64,000 nucleotides of DNA from Bugula neritina (lineage: Eukaryota > Bryozoa > Gymnolaemata > Cheilostomatida > Bugulidae), in NCBI GenBank assembly GCA_964035545.1, contig OZ037765.1, forward strand, positions 26,548,504 to 26,612,503. The letters run 5' to 3'. How positions within the stretch are numbered: position 1 is the stretch's first letter; every line of letters starts with the position of its first letter. This document shows positions 33,101-47,200 of this stretch, piece after piece. A program made the translations under genes and the position numbers. The notes below the pieces were generated by a model. It saw only the letters and a program-made list of their open reading frames with translations. It was not told the origin of the DNA and did no database searches.

Positions 33101-36100
33101 GAATTAGATGGTGCTTGCTCGCTGTTGATAGGTTCAAGTCGAACTCGTGATGGGTCCGGGTGTGGCCAGTTTTCATTTGGCTGCAAATATTTCTTGGCGT
33201 ATTCTAATGGTCGTTTACTCTTGGGAATAAACAAGCCTGTAGCTTGAGGTTGAACTCTCTCAAGAATTTCAATAAAATCTGTCCACCTACAAAGTATAGT
33301 AAAATGTCAGTAAAACTATTGATATTCTGTACACTAATTCTGTAGCGTATGAGAATGTTCTAGGGAAACAAAAAATGTCCAGTATTGAGAGAAAAAAGAA
33401 AATTATTGGAGTGATGTGCTGAATCTATAATACATTTATACCAACGAAAATATTTTGAACACTCGCCTTGCAGCGACTGATTGTATCTCGTTAAAAATAA
33501 ATTTGGTTACTCACAGGTATTGGCCATCCCCATGTGTATGGCAATGTGCCAGCATTTCATTGATTACTTGTTCGTGAATAGGAACTTTCATTCTTTTGCA
33601 AATTTCTTTTACCTAAAGTAGGTTTAGAAAGCTGATAAGAATTTAAATAATGCAGACTTAAAAGTTCTAAACTTGTATTTAGTGCCACTTATACAACAAA
33701 CAATATTTGTTTGTTTACTATGACCAACAAAATTTGAATAAATAATGATTTATTATAATTGAATTGCAGAAAGTTTGTAATAACGCTGAGAGTGAAACCA
33801 AGCTATCATGTATTAGATATACAAGCACTAAAGAGGTGTTTATTTTCAGAACAAACTGGTAGAATATTAAAGGGTGCCAGAGGTTGATATACCTGAGATT
33901 GTGAGAGAGTCAGCCTGTGAGAGCGATCAGCCTTGCTAAATGCTGCCCTCAACTGCTCAGTGTCAAGTGGATTGTCTGACTGCAACAACTGCTGCTGCAA
34001 CATTCGAAGTAAGTTCCCTTCTGAGCCAAGCTGCTCTGTGTGTGGGCTACAAAAGTTTTAACATGGTGGACAAGAAATTTCCAATAGCATAATCTGTAGA
34101 TTTTATAATGCCACAAGCACTTTTCAAAGTATTGGGGAAAAGAAATAATATTGAAAAATGATGAAGTTGTACGCCAGTTAATCAGGTTATAAAGTTTTAT
34201 CTGTAAGCACCCATATTTCATTTCTATAAGTTTGATCTATCTAATGCAAACAACTAAGAACAAGACCTGATGTGCTGTCGCCTAGCAACTGGCTAGACAA
34301 ACATCAATAACAGAGTTATATGCACACTAAACACATGAGCATTATAAGGTATGCTACTACAGTATCTTCAGATCTATAGTATACTTTGCAAACTTGAATA
34401 GAATGATAAAACAAATTTATGGATTACAAATATGGCATCAGATTTGAAAATTACATCCCAGCTTAAATACAGACAGCTCTATACTTTAGTTTGTATATTG
34501 TAGCCTAAATATAAACACTAATTGCAGTATCAGAATGTGTTCCCAGTTTACAGGCCATTTCAACTTGCAATAAGTACAACTAACTATAATATAATATACG
34601 CGTACCACATTACTGTTCATTATAATCTTCAAATGTTAAGATAAGGAAAATGAATTCGCAGGAAGCATTTACAATTTATACAACAAAAAGACAAAGAAAG
34701 TTAAAAGGTAGAGGAAGTAAATCTGGAAACATGCCACAGAATTGAAAGTGAAATAAATAAAATATATGCATGTATAGAAATATGAGTAAAGAATTACAAA
34801 TAGAGTTTGGCTCATAACATAATCACATACTATAATTAAAGGATAAGAGGCATCAAGAAAATTGAAATGAAATAGACCTATAATTATATCTATTTCATTA
34901 TAAAGATTAGAAATCATTAACTGGCAGAAATATAATGTCATTTTGACTTTTACCTTCTAGAACTGTCAAAAGAAATATTATACATATATAGAGATGCATC
35001 TATACCTTCAAGATAAGTTAATTATACTATACAGCGTTTTCTTTATTATCATTCAGCAGGTTCATAAGGAATGTTTCATTAGAAACCAAAAATAAGCAAA
35101 TTCACAGGTTAGAAAATGTAATCTAACAGAATTTGCACAAACCTAAATGTGTCAAAGCTGTCATCACGTGGTGAATAAAAACTTGGTTCCCCATTCTGCA
35201 TTTCTCTGCTAAAACGTATTCAATATAAGTTTTATGTAATATGAGAAGCACAACTAGCACACAAACAGTTATATACAAATATAATATAGTGCGGGCCAAG
35301 ATGGGAAATTTAGTAATAAAAATAGAGAAACTAAATCAAAGTGCAAACCTCTTCTTTATAGCTGTGATGAGAAAGGAGAGCATTTTCTCATAGTCAATGA
35401 ATCCTATGTCTTTGGATGAAACACATGTGGATGCCAATAAGCGCAGTGTGTTGAGATTGGGATAAATCTGCATAAGAAAATGATGTAAACTTTTTATAAC
35501 TAATATTGCCTATGTAATATTAACTAGAAAATGTACTAAGTTCAAAAAACTTGCTTTACTTTACAGTTCATCAAAATAAATGTCTAGGACAATAAAAACA
35601 GTGTTCTCAAACTATCCTCATCTTGAACACTGAAGTTAAAAAGCAAACAGTTGCTAAAAGACAGAAATAAATTTATTTTATGTTGAAGTAAAGTCCTAGA
35701 TGTAAATTTTGTATGATTAAAACTGGTACAGTGAAAATTTTTATTATAGCAAAATTGATTAAAACTTTTATTTGTAATGCATGCCTTAATGTCTTATGTC
35801 AATATTCATAGTATTAATTAAATGGCCTTCTTAAAAGATATATTTGACTAACCAAATTTGTTTAAGCACTTCAAGTCATATACTTAAAGTAATTAATCAC
35901 CATTTAAGAAGTTCACTAATTATTTTTGGTATAATAAAGATATCCCTATCAAGTGCATGTAAACTTATAACTCACTCCATGCTTTTGTAAAGCTAAGCCA
36001 AAGTCGGTATAACTGCCCCAGCCACTGAGACTATGGTCTTTGGCAGCCATTTCCTGATACACGTGTTTCGTCTGATCAACATCACAGTTGCTGACATCTG

Positions 36101-37227
36101 CCGCAAGTTTGTGTAATAAGAACATTTCCTGATCTTTTGATAAGGTAATGGGTTGTGTGGGTAAATAAGAATACCCAGCAGCCGGCTTCCATTGATATTG
36201 TTTTTGTACTTCGTTATTTTCGTACACCTTTGGTTGATAACTGGCTTCTTGGTGACTATGTACTCCATGCGATTGTCCATTAGTAACCTTTCTCTCCCCT
36301 TCTGGATATTTCTCTAGAGAATTAGCTACTCCATTTTCACTGAGTGATTGGTGATAGGTTTTGTTGTATGCTGCATCAGATGAAGCTATAGGAGGAAGCA
36401 CAGCGTGATTCTTCCATTCTGAGTTGGGTTGCTGTTTAGTATAAGCACCCTATATAATAAACATCACTATAATAACATATCAACTTGTTTATAAAAATAG
36501 ATTCCATACACATTCAACTACCGATACTTCATATTCACAATGACATTTCTGTTTAAAATTATTGATTTTGGTAAATATTACTAACCAGTTGTATGCTGGT
36601 TAAATTGAGCATCTCGACTGTATGCATACAGAACTGTTTTTCATTCACATTCACCTACCTCTGGAGATGTTGAGCCAACCATTCCAAATTCTGTTTGAAC
36701 TCCATCATCCTGAGTAGTCTTTGCTGTAGGGGTTTGTATAAGTCGTCCTTCTTTAGACAGGCGAAATGATCTACGCAATAAGTAAAAAACATGCCATGCC
36801 TTCCACAACACTTCTTTGAAAAATATTCATGGTTTCTCTAGTCAAACTTGCAATATAATTTACTAAAATCGATAATAAAATAAAATCTTACTTTTGTGTT
36901 TCTTTAACATATCTTGGTTTTCCTCCAACTATTTTGGTTCGAAATGTCGGTGTAAACTGAGTTCCAAAAGGTGCGTTTCTGTTAATGAATCCTTCGGTCA
37001 TTATACCAGATACATGTCCTTCGAAAGGGGGTAAGTCCGCCTGCAATGCCAGGTGCATGTGTTAGGACTTTGCATATTGAACTGAACTCTTGGGTTAGCA
37101 ATACAAGTCAAATGTGAAATAATAGAAATGAACAAAACAACAAATGCTTGAACAAGGCTTCAGTGGAACAAAAGTTTAGAGAAGCCAATAATGAGATGTC
37201 ACTTACCCTTCTCCCACATTTAGGCAT
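30137..37227 (-). CDS. C1orf87-like EF-hand protein
   Basis: Twelve exons join in phase: 37207-37227, 36892-37040, 36659-36770, 35976-36449, 35349-35467, 35143-35208, 33893-34046, 33515-33612, 33097-33286, 30933-31160, 30681-30756, 30137-30333. They give 627 residues; human C1orf87 is about 546. Matching blocks: FRTKIVGGKPRYVKE near the N-terminus; FGLALQKHG/IYPNLNTLRLL with YEKMLSFL (human NYEKLLWFL); LDTEQLRAAFSKADRSHRLTLSQ (an EF-hand-like loop); and WFAGFRKMAEALYRHDLDRKG, then EQCRWLISEYNEIFDLQL (human ERARRLIHNYNLIYNLSL). Human C1orf87 is called a carcinoma-related EF-hand protein; its role is poorly known. The EF loops here are mostly degenerate, so calcium binding is doubtful. One long intron (31161-33096) holds a TIR element. 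Confidence 0.85.
30417..30446. repeat. 30-bp string shared exactly with 60619-60648
   Basis: The string starting TCTATTCTCACC and ending CTTTGTCCTG occurs here and again 30 kb away in the same orientation. It lies in an intron of the C1orf87-like gene. Probably the stub of an interspersed repeat. Confidence 0.6.
31934..33037. mobile_element. 1.1-kb terminal-inverted-repeat element with repeat-built ends
   Basis: The left end starts CAATATTCTGAAGG and the right end stops CCTTCGGAATATTG. Each end carries about 65-70 bp of inverted repeat, made of three or four tandem copies of a unit like CCGAAGGTGCATTGCT, then CCGAAAATTAGTAG. The interior is AT-rich with no transposase frame. A target duplication is not clear. 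It lies in an intron of the C1orf87-like gene. Confidence 0.75.
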
Positions 37228-38212
37228 TATGTCGAGTAACAATTACTATTCATTGATTATGTAATCAAAATAAGTTGTATTGTCATTAGCTGATCAGAAA
37301 ACAATGCAACTCATCAATCTAAATATTATAAAGGCAGCACGAAAGAAACTTGAGCTGCTTAATAATTTAGCAGACTGCAGCCATGTTGCTGTAGTCACTA
37401 ACTTCACATTGTATACATTTGATGATGTGTTGCTAACTCGCGCATTCAATATGCTCTATTCAGCAACGACTACAATGAGTAACCTAGGTCAAAGTAAACA
37501 ACTCTATCAATGCAGCTCATTGGATGTTATTTGAAGATATGAAATAATGAATGGCACTTTATATAAATGAAAGTTATTAGAAATTGTAAAGAACATTTTA
37601 TTGTATAGATTTTGAAAAATGAAACACAGTTTATACATGCAGACAGCCATTAACCAAATAAATGATAAAAAAATTAAAGTTATGGACTGCAATTTGCAAA
37701 GATTTTAAAATGAGGACGGATATAAGTACATATACATAACATAAACAATAAATTATAAACAATCAATTAAAATAACTTAAAATGTTTATGACCAGAGTTC
37801 AAACTGGGCACAGTATTACATTAGGTAACATAAGAAAAATAAGAAAATGACAGAAAATTTATAAAACCATCAATAAAATAAAAAAAGTTCAATTCCGTGC
37901 ACTATTTCATTTTTAACACCTGGACGGAAAAATGCACATGGAGCGATAAAATAAATTTGATACAGAAACAAATAATCTACAACACAGCTACAGTCTCCAT
38001 TCATAAAAAAAGACAAAACAAAACATCTATAGATACAAATGATGTCTAAATGTAAATAAGTCTATTCTATAGCAAAATAATATCAAGTAGAGCAACATTA
38101 CACCTACTAAAATCAATATATTATTATATAGTGTCAAGTTCTAATAACTTTAAATAATTTAGAAAAAAAACTAAGTTCCTAAAATCATTACATTATTGAA
38201 ATTAAAACAGTA
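37228..38212. other. intergenic region between two co-oriented - strand genes
   Basis: Holds the 3' flank of the coiled-coil gene and the 5' flank of the C1orf87-like gene. AT-rich; a - strand poly(A)-like signal (TTTATT on +) lies at about 37594. A + strand 84-codon ORF at 37280-37534 has no recognisable motif and I do not call it. Confidence 0.4.
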
Positions 38213-41200
38213 TCACCCATGGGACGGAATTTCATCATCTCTTAAGGAGTTGTCTGGAGATAAGGTATTATTAAGTCGATCCTGCAGAGGGGAGGTAAAT
38301 CCGAGTGATCCAAGCAGACTTTTTCCATTGAAGTTGTCGACTGTGTTGAGTTTACTAGGACTGAGGCGGAATGTAGAATTATTCAGTGTGAGTGGCGAGT
38401 GGGCACTGGTGAGGAGAGAGGTTGTACCAAGGAGTCTGGTGGAAGGGAGACCCATCTGAGCTGCTACTCTCATCTCTGACTGCATTATCTGCTCCCTGAT
38501 CATCTCCTCTTTGGACTTACTACTGTTGAAGAGGACACATTATTACTTCAACACGTGTGTAAAACCACAGTTGATACTGTGCACTATAGAATTGAATGAT
38601 ACTCATGTATGTAAGGGATACATAATACTATATCTAATCAACTCATGCATGTTTATTGTCACTATTCCTGTGAAAAACCCTGATGGAAAGGTTTTTTTTA
38701 AAGGACTTATTCAGATGTGGCACAGGAGCAATTATGACCGGATGCTCTTCCTAACATCACCAATGGCCTTTACTAGAGTTCGAACCCATGGCCCCGTGTT
38801 TACTAAACTATCACTCGAACCCCTAGACCACGGCTGCTCTGTAAAACACTATATCTAATACTACTCTAGTAAATTATTGTCAAGAAAAAATTTAAGCTCT
38901 AAGTTCTCTATCAAAGAGTTGCCAATCTAGTACGAGAAGTCAACCAACGCCCAAGTAAGCTTGCCTTTTATATATTATAGCATATAAGTATGGCTACAGG
39001 AGGTTAAGTTGAGCACTTGAGTTGTACTTGAGATGTCATTCTCATAACTTACTAGTACTACTTTAGAGCTCATTAATATAGATAAATCAACAACTGAACG
39101 TATCCATTAGTTCAACTCTTTGTACTCATGAACTACAATGGTGCTAGAACAACTGCTTCACATGAGCATATAACGTGATTTCAATTTATAGTGATTGTTA
39201 AATACAATGGACAGGCATATAAACCAGAAGAAACCCTCTCATTTCCATAGAATTAGTATAATCATACTATATATATAGTGTAATTAATTCTCATCTATTA
39301 TATTTTCAGACAAAATGCCATTATCACAACTAAAACTTTTCAGTTAATGGTTTACTTTTTTATATTCTTGCATTTGAATTATTTTAAAAAAAATTTATAT
39401 CTAAAAGATTTAAAAAAATTAAATTGCAGACACTTTATATTAACATATTCTAGATAATCAAATACTGCAGTGACTATAATTCTTACAAGCAGTGTACACA
39501 GCACTTAAGCTTATGAGTTGAGAATTTTTCTGAACAACTCATTAAGCATTTACCTGAAAACCTTTTTATTGCCTTTACTCTGTAGCAGCCTCTTTCTCAG
39601 TTTCATATTCTCTTCCTCTAAAGACCTCAACTGATTCTTAGTGACCGTGTGCATGAGTTGTTCATGTTTCAGTTTACTCTCTAACTCAACAACCTATTGG
39701 GTAGAGTAAAAAGATATATTCTAATCAGGTTACCATAAGACTATAAACAATTCAAATCTAAGTGAGAATTTAAATTTAAATTACTGAGTCCAGTTAAAAT
39801 ACTTACACCAAATAACAACATCAACTTACAAATTTATTACAGGCAAAAGCCTGAAATACTGATTATTTCACAATTAGCAGATTTCAAATATACATTTAAA
39901 TTTTAAACCAACATAACGAACTGATTCATCATGCATCTTTCAACATTTATTTATATATATACGTGCATCAATGAAAACAAGCCTATAGCTCAGTACCTAC
40001 TGTTCATATTTAAAGCGATCATAAGATCCCATCTAGTAGTTCACCCAACTGCAGTTCATAACTGTAGTTGTTTATTGTCAACTATAAAAGTTTATTTAAC
40101 ATTCACAGTTTTAGTATTTCAGTGTGACTTGGAGAGATGTAAAAACAACACAAACTTTGAGTCTGGAGTTTTCAGTGTGTTCGGAACTTCCATCAGATTT
40201 GAGTTTACTCCTCTCATTGTCGAGTAAGTTCTGTAGTCGTACACTCCACTCCGTCATTGTCCTGTTCAGCTCTGCTCTAGTGAGATTATCAATCTTAGAC
40301 GACTCTAGACCGTGAGCGGCAGCATTTCCCTCCATCCTAGTCAGCATATTCTTTAGCTCACTCAACTCTAGCTCCAAGTCCAGGTTCCTGCATAGAGAGC
40401 ATCAATACTTTCAGTTCAAAATTCTAAACTTAGTTATAATTAGAAGATTTTACTAACAATTCAAATAAAAACTTCCTACTTGTTCATAAATATGAAAGTA
40501 AATCCCTTATTATATGTAACAAAGTATTTCACAAGACATATCTAATTGAACTATATCATCAAGAAATGCAATATATATTAGAAATGTAGCATGAAAAGCA
40601 GCACAGAAAGAATAATTAGGATAATTTCATGAAATACATATTGTTATTGCTGCATATAGTTATGATCTACTGTATTATATGTATATGATCAAGTATTAGA
40701 AGCTATAGAGCGTAACAATAGTATGTATAGCAATATAGCTTATAAAGTATTATAGCTATAACCAGCCTAGAATGTAGATACCCACAAGGACAGATCATCT
40801 GACTATCTGGTGAGTAACACATACACATTATATAACTCAACACATGTAAAGAGGCACACACTGACCTCTTATTCAGTCGATCCTCAATGTCATCATGAGT
40901 AATAAGAGATTCCTTTGACTTATTCAGCTTAGCTTCAGTCTCCACCAACTTTGGCTCCAGAATTAAACATTTTTGTTTGTAGCGCTGAGCCTCCTCCTCC
41001 AACCCACTTAACTCTGCCTTCAGTCTAGAAATAGTGGAGGTGAGCTCGTGATTGGCCAACTGCAGAGTAGTTCTCTCCTGATCACTTGAAGCTCTGCCAA
41101 AACAAGAACAAGCTTCTGATATAACACACAATATGCCAAAGTAAAAGTAAGTAAATAAAGAAACTTTAGCATGTATTAACTTTGGTATACGAACTATTAA

Positions 41201-44200
41201 ACCAAAACTGAAAGATGTTGGCCAACATGGCTAGCTAACTTTTCCTACTTTTCCATTTGTGTCATTTTTACCTGTGCCATTTTTACCTGCGCCATTATTA
41301 CCTGTGCCATAATTACATGCATGTGCCACTTTTACCTGGGGCATTTTTACCTGTGCCATTTTTACTTGTGCCATTTTTACCCGTGCCATTTTTACCTGTG
41401 CTATTTTTACCTGTGCCATTATTACCGGACACCACTCTACGCTATAATGCAACTTACAGTTGAGCCTTCAGCTGCTGCATCTGGTTCTTATTTCTAGTCT
41501 CCAGCAAGTCCTTGTGTGAGTCTAGTTGTTCTCTCAGTGAGCTGTTTTCACTCTGAAGTGCCTCTATCTCCCTCAAGTACATCTCAACCTGCAGTAGACA
41601 TCAGTGCGCAGGTTACATAAGCAAGTAGTGTATGCATTACATCATAATAAATACTCAAGTAATCAAATTATCCTACAGCTATAGCAGTCAATGAGACATA
41701 TAAATAAATATCAAGTATAATAGTTGAATGAACAGCTATGTCAGCTATGTAAAGATGCTATCAAATATAAATTACTCCAATTTGGCTTATGAAAGACAGC
41801 ATTGAGTACTGAGTAGGAAATATGAATTATGAACAAAATTTTATGGGTGCACAATAAGAATATAGCAACTTTTTCTAAACTCATTATATGGGTTGTTTTA
41901 CCTAATTTAGTACACGCTCTATATCTTTAGTCTTTGGCTATTTTTTCCAATTTAGAAGCTAATGTATATGTTTTTGCTTTAAACTAATAAAATATTAGCA
42001 AATACAACTACATAATCAAGCTTTTTTTCAAATTAAGCTTATTTTCTATGTTTTTCTTAATTATGTAATAACAGACATAAATGTTTGTGATGGTTTTTTC
42101 ATCGCAGTTCGCGTGTGCGTGCTTGCATAACAGAGCATAAGATAGTTTGTCTACATTTACCTTGTAATCTGCAGAGACCTTGTTGCTTTCCATGTCGTCT
42201 CTCTCACTCTTTAAGTAATGCATTTTCTCCTTCTCAATCTTCACATCACTCTCTGCCTTTACCAGGGCAGAGGTCAACTCAGATATCCTCTCTTCCGCTC
42301 TCAACTGCAGGTAAAAGAAACGTTTATTACTGCACAACCTGCGCAGAAGTACCCTATTAAAGTCAGTAAACTTGAGCAGTTAAATAAAATCAATAATGTT
42401 ATCATGTAAATTTTACTTTTCAACATGTGGGTGAATATTTTTTAAAGGCTGCAATACTGATTATTCAACAAATTATAATCCATATTATAAATTATGCAAA
42501 AGATAATTGAAGTATTATGCGTTTAATAAAAGAGCAATAAGTCAATAAGGAATGAATAGAAAACACAATCAAGATCTAGCAAAGACAAGGACAAGTAAAT
42601 ATTGTATAGTTAATCAAAATAGCATAATTGTATGCAGCCACACTTACAAGAAACTTACTCTAGTATAGCAATAACTTATAGCAAGTAGCAAAGAATTGCA
42701 ATTAACTTTGATTCAATCACATCCTTCAATTGGAACACTCTGAGTAAGATGTTTGTATCATTTAAATGACAACATAATATATACTGCATGTGAAGAAATC
42801 TAATGCTTCTGCATGTATATCATAGCGCTTCCAACATCACAGAAATTTAAAGCAACAGCAAAAATACAGCAATCACAGCATACTGCATAAAACTGTTGTT
42901 AGCTAAAGCAAATCAAAACCACCAAAATTTAACATAGTTATATTAATCAGAATTTCCAAACCAATCAAGCTTGACCTGCAAATCACATATATATTATATC
43001 TACAGCACATACCATCCTAGACCTGGTATCTTCCAGCTGTTCCTTAACATTGCCCGCTTTCTGCTCAGCCAACCTCTCGCTAACCTGACTCTCTTGTAAC
43101 TGAGATTTGAGAAGTTCAGCTTTCTTCTCCAGAGAGTGGAGAGAAGACAACTGAGTCTGCTTACTCTCGTTCATCACGGAAATTGTGGCCTCGGCAGCTT
43201 TCAGATCTGAGCTGACCTGCAACAGCAGCACTTCGAGAATAGAAACACAGCTTAAGGTCCTGCAACATAAAGTGAAAACTGTATGTGGGTGAAAACTGTA
43301 TGTGGGTGAAAACCTGGTGTGGGAGTTATCTGCCCCACAAATATGCCGTTTAAAGGATTGCTCTATCTTGTCTAATAAATGGCCATTTAGGTCAAACACA
43401 CATAATATTGTGTTTTTCTAAGCATGCATTGACAAAAAGCATTTGACCAAAGGTAGAAAAAGTTAGTTGAAGTTGAGGGTGTAGATTGGTAACAGCCAAA
43501 ACGCCGATTTTGAAATGAGCTGGGAACTGTGACGTAACAGCGCCAGCATTCCTGCTGGTCACGTGACTATACAAATGAATAACTATAGAAATATGACTGT
43601 GAGATGTGATCTTTCAGCTCGTAATTTGTATATTTATAGAAGTGCAAATGTGAATTATCTCAATCTATAGTTTTTTGACATGTTAAATAACATGTATGTG
43701 ATAACGTTAGGCCATATTTTGCTTGTAAGCATAGAAAAAAGCATTGCAAAAACATGCATTCTTTAGGTGAATGCCTGCGATCGATCTAAACTAGGTCAAA
43801 TTGTACAATATTACGGGCGCACCAAAGCTGACCTATATAGCGCACTGTAACTGCTTGAGCGTTATTGGTTGATGTTGCGCTCAGCAACCTTGAATACTAG
43901 CGTTATAGTTAGCACGTGCAGCATAGTTACTGGCGTTCACACGTCACGTATTAGGCTATTCTTTTTCATGGCTGAAAATTTTACCTCCCTCAAAATTGGA
44001 ATTTTGAAAAGCTGTTTTCTAGGCATATATCCCTTTGCAAAGTCACAATTGTTTGCATACACATTAGATTATAGTTCATAATTATAATGTGATTGTAATA
44101 AACTAAGATAGAGCAATCCTTTAAAGAAGCAAAAACTGAGTAACCAATCAAATTACACCTTTGATTGGTGTTACGAGATATTTAATTTTCAAATTAGATC

Positions 44201-47200
44201 AAACCCCACTTTTAATAATGCAGAATAGATATAGCTAAAATATTGAAAACAAAACCGCTAGGCCAATTAGATAAAACTTGCAGCAACTTTTCACTGTATG
44301 TTGACAACATAAAATATACATGTATACAATACTCCCATTTTGCTGTATGCAAACAATTTTTGGAGATTGAGTTCTGCTTAAAAAATTTTTCGTTCCCAAA
44401 TCAAATATTTAATAAAAAGTACTCATGTGTTTAATACCAAGAATGTTTATTTGTTATCCAACCTGATTGAATTTGTCTTGCAGAGTTGTCTTCTCTTTCT
44501 CATATTGCAGCTGTTTTTGTTTGATCTCTTCATTAGCTTCATTTACTAGAGCTTTCATTTTGCCAACTTCTACAGCTTGTTTACTTTCCACATCCGCCAC
44601 AGCAGATTTTAGTTGGTCAATTGTTGACTGATAAACAAATAGCAACATATATTTTTTCTTAATTGAAAGAAAACCATCAGCCAAAACTGAATTTCTGTTT
44701 AAATAACCAAAAACAATGACAGTGGATACTAACAGTAAGAGTATAAACTATTGAGTATCAAATGCTAATTATTAACCTGATCTTTGTCCTTCTTGTCGTT
44801 GACAGACAGCAATTCATTTCTCAATCTCATTTCTACAGAACGCTGCTCCTGCAACTCATCTTCAAGTCGACGAACTTGAATCTCCAGTTCCTTCTTACTT
44901 CGAGACTCGCTGTCGAGCTCTCTTAGACTTTGCTCAAATGATTGAATTTGCTGATCTCGCTGTCGAACAGCTTGATTCAGTTCTTCAACTTTCCCTCTAA
45001 AAACATTTACATGCACATGAGGTATCTTGTACACTATTTTGTACAATTAGGAGTCTCTAGTACATTTTATTCATACTATTCATTCAATTCTGAAGAGAAA
45101 TCCCACTATAATCTGAATTATCTTTATGTACATTATTTATTTACTTTGAAATCCACACAATCTTGCATTTAAGTATTACTAAGTTTTACATTGCATAAGA
45201 AAAAGGCAACTGTGCAAATATCAGTAGGTGAGAATCAACGGACCACTGATGTGAATTTTCATCATGATGAACAAAAATGCACTTTTATATCTAGAATGAT
45301 TTTAAGTATTTACTTATGTTGGTATTCTGATTCATTCAGCTGTGACTCGAGCTCTTTGATTTTGCCTAGTTTGAGCTCAACTTCCTTTTTACTACTAGAA
45401 GCTAATTCAGACAGCTTTGCAATTTCATTTTCTTTTTTATTCAGTTGCTTCTTGGCATTCTCCAACTCAGAATTTACCTAAACAAATTCAGTACATCATA
45501 TTTTAATACTTATTTTAAAAATATGAATTTTTTTAATATTTTTAAAATAAGTATTAAAAATATGAAATAGGAAGCAGCCGTGGCCTAGGGTTAGAGCTTT
45601 GCCTAGTAAGCACGGAGTCATGGGTTCGAACCCCAGTAAAGGCTATTGGCAATGTTAGGAAGAACATCCAGTCATAATTGCTCCTGTGCCTCATTTAAAT
45701 AAGTCCTGAGCCCGATTTAACAAAAACCCCTTACACCAGGGGTTTTCTCACAGAGATGGTGACTGTAAAACTTTCGTGAGTTTTTAAAAATATGAAATGA
45801 CAAAATACTCCTAGTCCATAACATTAACATAAACACTTTTTCCAAAAAAATTAGTTAAAAACAACGCAGTGTAAATTAAATAAACTTAAAATATGAGCAA
45901 TTAAGGTAAACACAGTTTGTAAAAAAACAGTATATAATAAGTTTAACAACACAAACCATTTTTGAAAATTAACTTTTTAAGCACTGACTGATATACTGTA
46001 AAGATAGTATTTTATCAACATATGCAAAATAAATATAACAAATTGATGATTACCATGCTGAAGAATTGAAAGAGCTGAAATTAAATTATATATTAGAACT
46101 TAATTTCTTTTTTTGACTTTCAAGATAAGTAAATACATTCGCATTCTCAAAGTAATAGATCAAATCATATATATAACAATGTAAAACAAGCTGCATAGCG
46201 TTTCACGCTAAATGCAGTCTTTGCTGGGCTTTGTTAGCTGATGGGCAAAGTGACCACATTCACTATAATATATTGTAAATATGGTGTCCAAAATTACCAT
46301 GAAAACATAGTTATAGTTTTATTTGACCACATAATAGTGTACAGCATAATGTAACATGAAACACAGAATCAAGAGGAACTCAAAGCAAAGAATAATCTCA
46401 TGAATAAGCTTTTGGTACCACTATGTGGTAATATAAGTCAGTTTTGTAGATTTGGTGCTGGTAAAAGACAAAAAATCACATTACTCTATTAAGCACTTTA
46501 AAATATTATTAATAATTATAATAACCCGAATTCTTTTTTTTTCTTATATATACATGCCACTAAAAAGATCATCATATTAGAGAGAACTTACTCTATCCTT
46601 TTCAAAGCCCATGTTGGTCTGTGCAGCATCAAGATTTGTTTTCAACTCCAGGTTCTGCTGTTTCATATCCTGCAAACTTCTGCTGAGTTGCATCACTTCC
46701 TGTTTATGCTCCGCCTCCACTTTAGCCGCTTGTAACTTGGCTTCATGCTTTTCTTCTGTCAGCCGATTCCTTTCTTCAGAGAGATCCTAAAAGTTAAAAT
46801 GTTGTATGGAAGGACAATAATCTGACTTGTGAAATAATCTTAACAAAAAAAAACATTTCTATAATAAAATAATAAGCAACATAACAAATATTTTTGTATT
46901 AAAACCTTTCAAATTAGGCTGTTAATTTGAAAACTTCATTTATTTCCTTAAACCTAATACGAAAACAGACTGCTACTACAAATCATACCACCATAGTAAA
47001 ATATGAGAGTTAATAGTGTGGTAAAATTGTGTATAGTATAACTAAGGCTGTATTTCCCTTATTTTTATTAACTTCATTCCCATGGAATGCGTGTTTTCCT
47101 AGATATACATCATTACATAGCTATAGTATTGTAACAGCTAAGTGTTATGTTGGCAATGATAGGATTAGCTATTATTCCCAGCTACTTATTACTACTAACG

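Noticed and set aside
37280-37534. 84-codon + strand ORF between two genes
   Set aside because: No motif, no splice context, no neighbour logic.
41231-41452. 73-codon ORF of AQVKM repeats
   Set aside because: It is the translation of a 15-bp minisatellite in an intron; no evidence of use as coding sequence.
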